DNA from: Nitrospina sp.
Lineage (GTDB): Bacteria > Nitrospinota > Nitrospinia > Nitrospinales > Nitrospinaceae
Reading direction: 5' to 3'
DNA: 8,557 nucleotides
Assembly: GCA_004357365.1 (NCBI GenBank)
Contig: SMVT01000115.1
Coordinates: 1-8,557, forward strand
Positions 5,133-8,557 of this stretch are shown here, one piece after another. Positions within the stretch are counted from its first letter, which is position 1, and each line of letters begins with the position of its first letter. A program made the translations under genes and the position numbers. A model generated the notes under the pieces. It was not told the origin of the DNA and searched no databases. It saw only the letters and a list, made by a program, of their open reading frames with translations.

Positions 5133-6296
5133 ATGAAAGTAGCGCTGGTTCATGATTGGCTGACCGGTATGCGAGGCGGTGAGCGGTGTCTGGAGGCTTT
5201 TTGTGAATTATTTCCAGAAGCCGATCTGTTTACCCTGTTTCATATTCCCGGCAGTGTTTCCCCGCAGATTGAGTCCATGCGGATTCACACTTCTTTTTTA
5301 CAGGGCCTGCCCGGAATCGAAAAGTTTTACCGCTATTATCTTCCGTTGATGCCGTGGGCCGTGGGTTCGTTTAATCTCACCGGTTACGATCTGGTATTGA
5401 GCAGCAGCCATTGCGTGGCCAAGGGAATCCGCCCTCCCGCCGGCGCCCGGCATATTTGTTACTGTTTCACCCCCATGCGGTATATCTGGGACCAGTTCGA
5501 TACCTATTTTTCGGGTGAGGGTCGGTGGGCTCAAACCGTCCCCATGCGTCTTCTACGTCCGCTATTGAAAACTTGGGATATCCGATCCAGTCACGGAGTT
5601 CATCAGTTCATCGCCATTTCCCGGCATATTCAAAGAAAGATAAAGGATTATTATCAAAGAGAATCGACGGTGATCACCCCGCCGGTGGACACCCGTTTTT
5701 ATTCGCCGACCGGCGAATCCCGGGAAGATTTTTTTCTCGTCGTAGGGGCTTTATCCCCTTATAAACGCGTTGATTTAGCAGTTGAAGCCTTCAATGAATT
5801 AGGATATCCTTTAAAAATAATAGGCTGGGGCCCGGAACAATCCCATCTTCAAAAAAAAGCGGCTTCCCATATTCAGTTTTTGGGGTTTGTGGACGATGAA
5901 CAGGTCCGGTCTCATTATGCCCGGTGCCGGGCATTGGTGTTTCCCGGGGAGGAGGATTTCGGAATTGTCCCGTTGGAAGCCCAAGCCATGGGGTGTCCGG
6001 TTATAGCTCTCGGCAAAGGTGGGGCGCTGGAAACGGTGATCCCTGAAACCGGTTCATGGAAACCCCGGACCGGTATCCCGGAAGACCAGACCCGAAAACC
6101 CACAGGATTGTTTTTTTACCAAGCGGAAAAAGACGACCTTTGCCGGGCGATTGAAACGTTTACAACCGTTGAATCCCGATTCGATGCACATACCATCCGA
6201 GAACATGCCCTGAAATTCGATCTAGATCTATTCAAATACCGGATCCGGATGTTTATTCAGGAGTATTTGAAGAAATCTCATGCTGAAAAAATATAG
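5133..6296 (+). CDS. GT4-family glycosyltransferase (surface polysaccharide synthesis)
   Basis: This is a retaining, GT-B fold transferase of the group 1 (GT4) type, probably acting at the cytoplasmic face of the inner membrane on a lipid-linked glycan. It has 387 residues. The N-terminal acceptor domain begins MKVALVHDWLTGMRGGERCL, with the GGER loop (15-18), and continues with LVLSSSHCVAKG (88-98) and CFTPMRYIWD (111-120). The C-terminal donor domain has VVGALSPYKRVDLAVEAF (203-220), GWGPE (231-235) and the E-x7-E motif, Glu274 and Glu282 in EEDFGIVPLEAQAMG. The loop after GGALETV (297-303) is enlarged by roughly 15 residues before TGLFF. Donor and acceptor cannot be read from sequence; related proteins are often annotated as mannosyl- or rhamnosyltransferases. 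No clear ribosome binding site precedes ATG 5133. Its 3' end overlaps the next gene by 17 bases, pointing to translational coupling. Confidence 0.88.
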   Translation: MKVALVHDWLTGMRGGERCLEAFCELFPEADLFTLFHIPGSVSPQIESMRIHTSFLQGLPGIEKFYRYYLPLMPWAVGSFNLTGYDLVLSSSHCVAKGIRPPAGARHICYCFTPMRYIWDQFDTYFSGEGRWAQTVPMRLLRPLLKTWDIRSSHGVHQFIAISRHIQRKIKDYYQRESTVITPPVDTRFYSPTGESREDFFLVVGALSPYKRVDLAVEAFNELGYPLKIIGWGPEQSHLQKKAASHIQFLGFVDDEQVRSHYARCRALVFPGEEDFGIVPLEAQAMGCPVIALGKGGALETVIPETGSWKPRTGIPEDQTRKPTGLFFYQAEKDDLCRAIETFTTVESRFDAHTIREHALKFDLDLFKYRIRMFIQEYLKKSHAEKI

Positions 6297-7683
6297 CCAG
6301 CTGTTTCTATCTGCTCTGATTATTTCCGATAGCCTGGTTATTCTTTTCTCCTGGATCGGAGCCTATTACGTCCGGTTTCATTCCGGCTGGATCCCGTTAA
6401 CCGAGGGGATCCCTTCTTTCCAGCATTACCAGAATTTATTGATCCCGGTCTGGATTCTGTTTCTTATTAATTTCAAAGTGGTGGGCCTGTATCAACCTCT
6501 ACGGGGAAAATCGCTGTGGGTGGATTACTACAATATCATCAAGGCCAACACCATTTCGGTCCTGATTCTCTCCGCTCTGCTGTTCTTTTACCGGGACGAA
6601 ACCTATTCGCGGCTGGTGGTGGGCATATTCTGGCTGATGGTCACGTTTCTTCTGGTGGCCTCCCACATGGTCATTCGAAATGTGTTGATGATGTTACGCA
6701 GGCGGGGCAAAAACCTGCGTTACGTGTTGATTGCCGGGGCCGGGGCCCTGGGGCGGGAAGTGGCCCAGCGCATCGACCTGCATCCGGAAATGGGTTTCAA
6801 GGTCGTCGGATTTCTGACCACCCACAAGAAAAAATTGGGCAAGAAGGTCGGGGGCTATCCGGTATTGGGGTTGCTGGACGACGTTTCCCGCCACATCCGG
6901 GAACAGGGGGTGGATAAATTGTTTATCACTCTTCCCATGAAATCCCAGGATCATTTAGAGCGGGTGCTGTTCAACCTCGGTGAGGAATCGGTCGATATCA
7001 AGGTGGTTCCCGACCTGTTGAAGTATATGAGCCTGAGCGGAGGGGTGGACAATTTCGACGGTCTGCCCATCGTCAATTTATCCGAATCACCGCTTTACGG
7101 TTGGAACTGGGTGTTCAAGCGCCTCACCGACATCGCGATCTCATTTTTGGCCATCGCTTTCACCAGTCCCCTGATGATTTTGATTGCTCTGTTGATCAAG
7201 CTGGAATCGCGCGGGCCCGTCTTTTTTGTGCAGGAGCGTGTCGGATTGGATCGCAAAGTTTTCAAAATGTATAAATTCAGGTCCATGGTCACGGAAGCGG
7301 AATCCCAAACCGGTCCGGTATGGACGAAAGAGAAGGATGACCGGCGAACCCGGCTGGGTGTTGTGCTTCGGAAAACCAGCCTGGATGAGTTGCCGCAGTT
7401 TTACAACGTGTTTGCCGGGGACATGAGCATGGTCGGTCCACGTCCGGAACGGCCGGTGTTTGTCGAGGATTTTAAAAAGTCGGTTCCCCACTACATGTTG
7501 CGCTTGAAAATGAAAGCCGGAATAACCGGTTGGGCCCAGGTCAACGGGTGGCGGGGCAATACCAGCGTGGAAAAAAGGATCGAGCATGACCTGTATTACA
7601 TTCGACACTGGTCCTTGTTTTTTGACCTCAAGATTTTAATTAAAACCCTGTGGAACGGGTTGATCAACCGGCATGCCTATTGA
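6280..7683 (+). CDS. Undecaprenyl-phosphate sugar-1-phosphate transferase, WcaJ/PglC-type
   Basis: The protein has 467 residues and belongs to the polyprenyl phosphosugar transferases that begin a surface glycan by moving a sugar-1-phosphate from a UDP-sugar to undecaprenyl phosphate. Four N-terminal membrane segments lie at about 9-31, 53-71, 91-104 and 112-132. A Rossmann-like domain follows, with LIAGAGALGREVAQRI (150-165). The catalytic C-terminal domain starts with a membrane helix (about 286-306) and carries YKFRSM (331-336), RTRLG, and SLDELPQFYNVFAGDMS, where Asp369-Glu370 match the PglC catalytic Asp-Glu pair. MVGPRPE (384-390) and MKAGITGWAQVNG (411-423) follow. The order is the same as in WcaJ and WbaP-like large enzymes. 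GAAG at 6269-6272 could serve as the ribosome binding site. The sugar (glucose, galactose or an N-acetyl sugar) is not determinable here. It overlaps both neighbours. Confidence 0.9.
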   Translation: MLKKYSQLFLSALIISDSLVILFSWIGAYYVRFHSGWIPLTEGIPSFQHYQNLLIPVWILFLINFKVVGLYQPLRGKSLWVDYYNIIKANTISVLILSALLFFYRDETYSRLVVGIFWLMVTFLLVASHMVIRNVLMMLRRRGKNLRYVLIAGAGALGREVAQRIDLHPEMGFKVVGFLTTHKKKLGKKVGGYPVLGLLDDVSRHIREQGVDKLFITLPMKSQDHLERVLFNLGEESVDIKVVPDLLKYMSLSGGVDNFDGLPIVNLSESPLYGWNWVFKRLTDIAISFLAIAFTSPLMILIALLIKLESRGPVFFVQERVGLDRKVFKMYKFRSMVTEAESQTGPVWTKEKDDRRTRLGVVLRKTSLDELPQFYNVFAGDMSMVGPRPERPVFVEDFKKSVPHYMLRLKMKAGITGWAQVNGWRGNTSVEKRIEHDLYYIRHWSLFFDLKILIKTLWNGLINRHAY

Positions 7684-8464
7684 ACCCCGGGCGGTTGCGA
7701 TTATTCCCGCCCGTTGGGCATCCACCCGGTTTCCGGGCAAACCCCTGGCGCAAATTCAAAACAAACCCATGATCCAATGGGTGGTGGAACAGGCTCAAAA
7801 GGCTTCCCGCATATCGGAAGTCATCGTGGCGACGGATGATATCCGGATCGTGGAAGCGGTGCACGGGTTCGGCGGAAAAGCGGTCATGACTTCACCCGAT
7901 CATGCCACTGGGTCGGACCGCATTGCGGAGGTGGCATCCGGGCTGAAGTGTGATATTGTAGTGAATGTTCAGGGGGATGAACCACTCATTCCTCCTCAGA
8001 ATATCGATCAGGTGGTCGATACCCTGGAAAAGGATCCTTCCCTGAGCGTGGCCACCTTGATGATGGCCATTAACGATCCGGATGAAATCGCCGACCCCCA
8101 TGTGGTCAAGGTGGTTGCCGATCAAAAGGGAAGAGCGCTTTACTTTTCCCGGTCCCCCATTCCTTTTCACCGGGATGAGTGGAAAAGTGGATCGCCGGAG
8201 GATCTATCCAAATCCAATGACAAGGTGATGAGGCAGGTTTACAAGCATATTGGTCTGTATGCTTATACCCGGTCGTTTGTGCTGGAATTGTCGCGGATGG
8301 CGCCCACCCCGCTCGAGCAGTTGGAAAAGCTGGAACAACTGCGAATTCTTGAGCATGGCATTCCCATCCAGATAGGGATTACGGAACAGCCATCCATGGG
8401 TGTGGATCATAGTGAAGACTTGGAGCGGGTCGAAAGGTTCCTAGAAAAACAGAATCAGGATTAA
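7673..8464 (+). CDS. kdsB: 3-deoxy-manno-octulosonate cytidylyltransferase (CMP-Kdo synthetase)
   Basis: KdsB joins Kdo to CMP from CTP, releasing pyrophosphate. CMP-Kdo is the donor for the lipopolysaccharide inner core. The protein has 263 residues, slightly above the usual 245-255. The nucleotide-binding loop IPARWASTRFPGKPLAQ is at 11-27. Other family motifs are DHATGSDRIAE (76-86), NVQGDEPLIPP (98-108) with the metal ligand Asp102, YFSRSPIPF (157-165), KHIGLYAY (191-198), the LEQLEKLEQLRILEHG helix (214-229) and GVDHSEDLERV (243-253), which carries the second metal Asp at 245. ATG 7673 lies inside the 3' end of the preceding gene (11-base overlap) and gives the standard N-terminus, so coupled translation is likely. 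Thirty-one bases later pyrG begins, which would supply the CTP substrate. This is the clearest sign that the host makes Kdo-containing lipopolysaccharide. Confidence 0.96.
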   Translation: MPIEPRAVAIIPARWASTRFPGKPLAQIQNKPMIQWVVEQAQKASRISEVIVATDDIRIVEAVHGFGGKAVMTSPDHATGSDRIAEVASGLKCDIVVNVQGDEPLIPPQNIDQVVDTLEKDPSLSVATLMMAINDPDEIADPHVVKVVADQKGRALYFSRSPIPFHRDEWKSGSPEDLSKSNDKVMRQVYKHIGLYAYTRSFVLELSRMAPTPLEQLEKLEQLRILEHGIPIQIGITEQPSMGVDHSEDLERVERFLEKQNQD

Positions 8465-8495
8465 TCCGTTTAACCGGCGCGGTTGAGGTTCAGGT

Positions 8496-8557
8496 GTGGC
8501 CAAAAAACATAACGGCAAAAAAGTAAAATATATTTTCGTAACCGGGGGTGTGCTGTC
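8496..8557 (+). CDS. pyrG: CTP synthase, first 20 codons (3' truncated by window edge)
   Basis: From GTG 8496 the frame stays open to the window end and reads MAKKHNGKKVKYIFVTGGVL. The YIFVTGGVxS stretch is the start of the synthetase (amidoligase) domain of CTP synthase, ahead of its SSLGKG P-loop, which lies beyond the window. The enzyme converts UTP to CTP using glutamine and ATP. A GAGG at 8485-8488, seven bases before the GTG, is one of the better ribosome binding sites in this window and supports this start. The lysine-rich leader of about eleven residues before YIFVTGG is longer than in many PyrG proteins. Placement directly after kdsB is a common Gram-negative order, often followed by kdsA. 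Confidence 0.85.
   Translation, partial: MAKKHNGKKVKYIFVTGGVL

Noticed and set aside
7658..7669. Perfect 12-base palindrome GGTTGATCAACC just before the kdsB start
   Set aside because: It falls within the coding sequence of the preceding transferase (codons for GLIN), has no unpaired loop, and only one copy was seen. Chance is the simplest explanation.

Overview
The window looks like chromosomal housekeeping and cell-envelope DNA from a Gram-negative bacterium. The evidence for a lipopolysaccharide outer membrane is a kdsB gene (CMP-Kdo synthesis), a WcaJ/PglC-type sugar-phosphate transferase and a lipoprotein with an LSGC lipobox. The presence of scpA means this is not a typical gammaproteobacterium using MukBEF. 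Gene content together with the CCCCTCCTT/AAGGAGGGG palindromes would suit Nitrospinota, Desulfobacterota or a similar lineage, but that placement is a low-confidence impression. All genes are on the + strand.

Layout. Positions 2-394 hold the 3' part of rsmE (16S rRNA m3U methyltransferase), cut by the window edge. Positions 395-941 hold no credible gene. Instead there is a dense patch of palindromes: a long inverted repeat (474-509 and 750-785), a cloverleaf-like 63-bp element (575-637), and several G/C hairpins of one family. Next come scpA (942-1742, condensin kleisin subunit), cysE (1882-2610, serine acetyltransferase) and a nifS/iscS-type cysteine desulfurase (2653-3828). The last two form a plausible cysteine-to-sulfur pair.

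From 3949 the content turns to the envelope. A CpoB/YbgF-like TPR lipoprotein (3949-5067) follows a candidate promoter at 3829-3857. Then comes a tightly packed run: a GT4 glycosyltransferase (5133-6296), a polyprenyl-phosphate sugar-1-phosphate transferase (6280-7683), kdsB (7673-8464) and the first codons of pyrG (8496 onward). The first two junctions overlap by 17 and 11 bases and the third gap is 31 bases, so these four genes are probably co-transcribed. PyrG makes the CTP that KdsB spends to activate Kdo. The transferase and glycosyltransferase would start and extend a lipid-linked glycan.

I found no convincing undescribed system. The most unusual signal is the nested palindromic repeat patch between rsmE and scpA. 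Smaller points are a hairpin that would hide an alternative scpA start, sequence drift in the RsmE cofactor-binding motif, an enlarged loop in the glycosyltransferase and a charged C-terminal tail on CysE.
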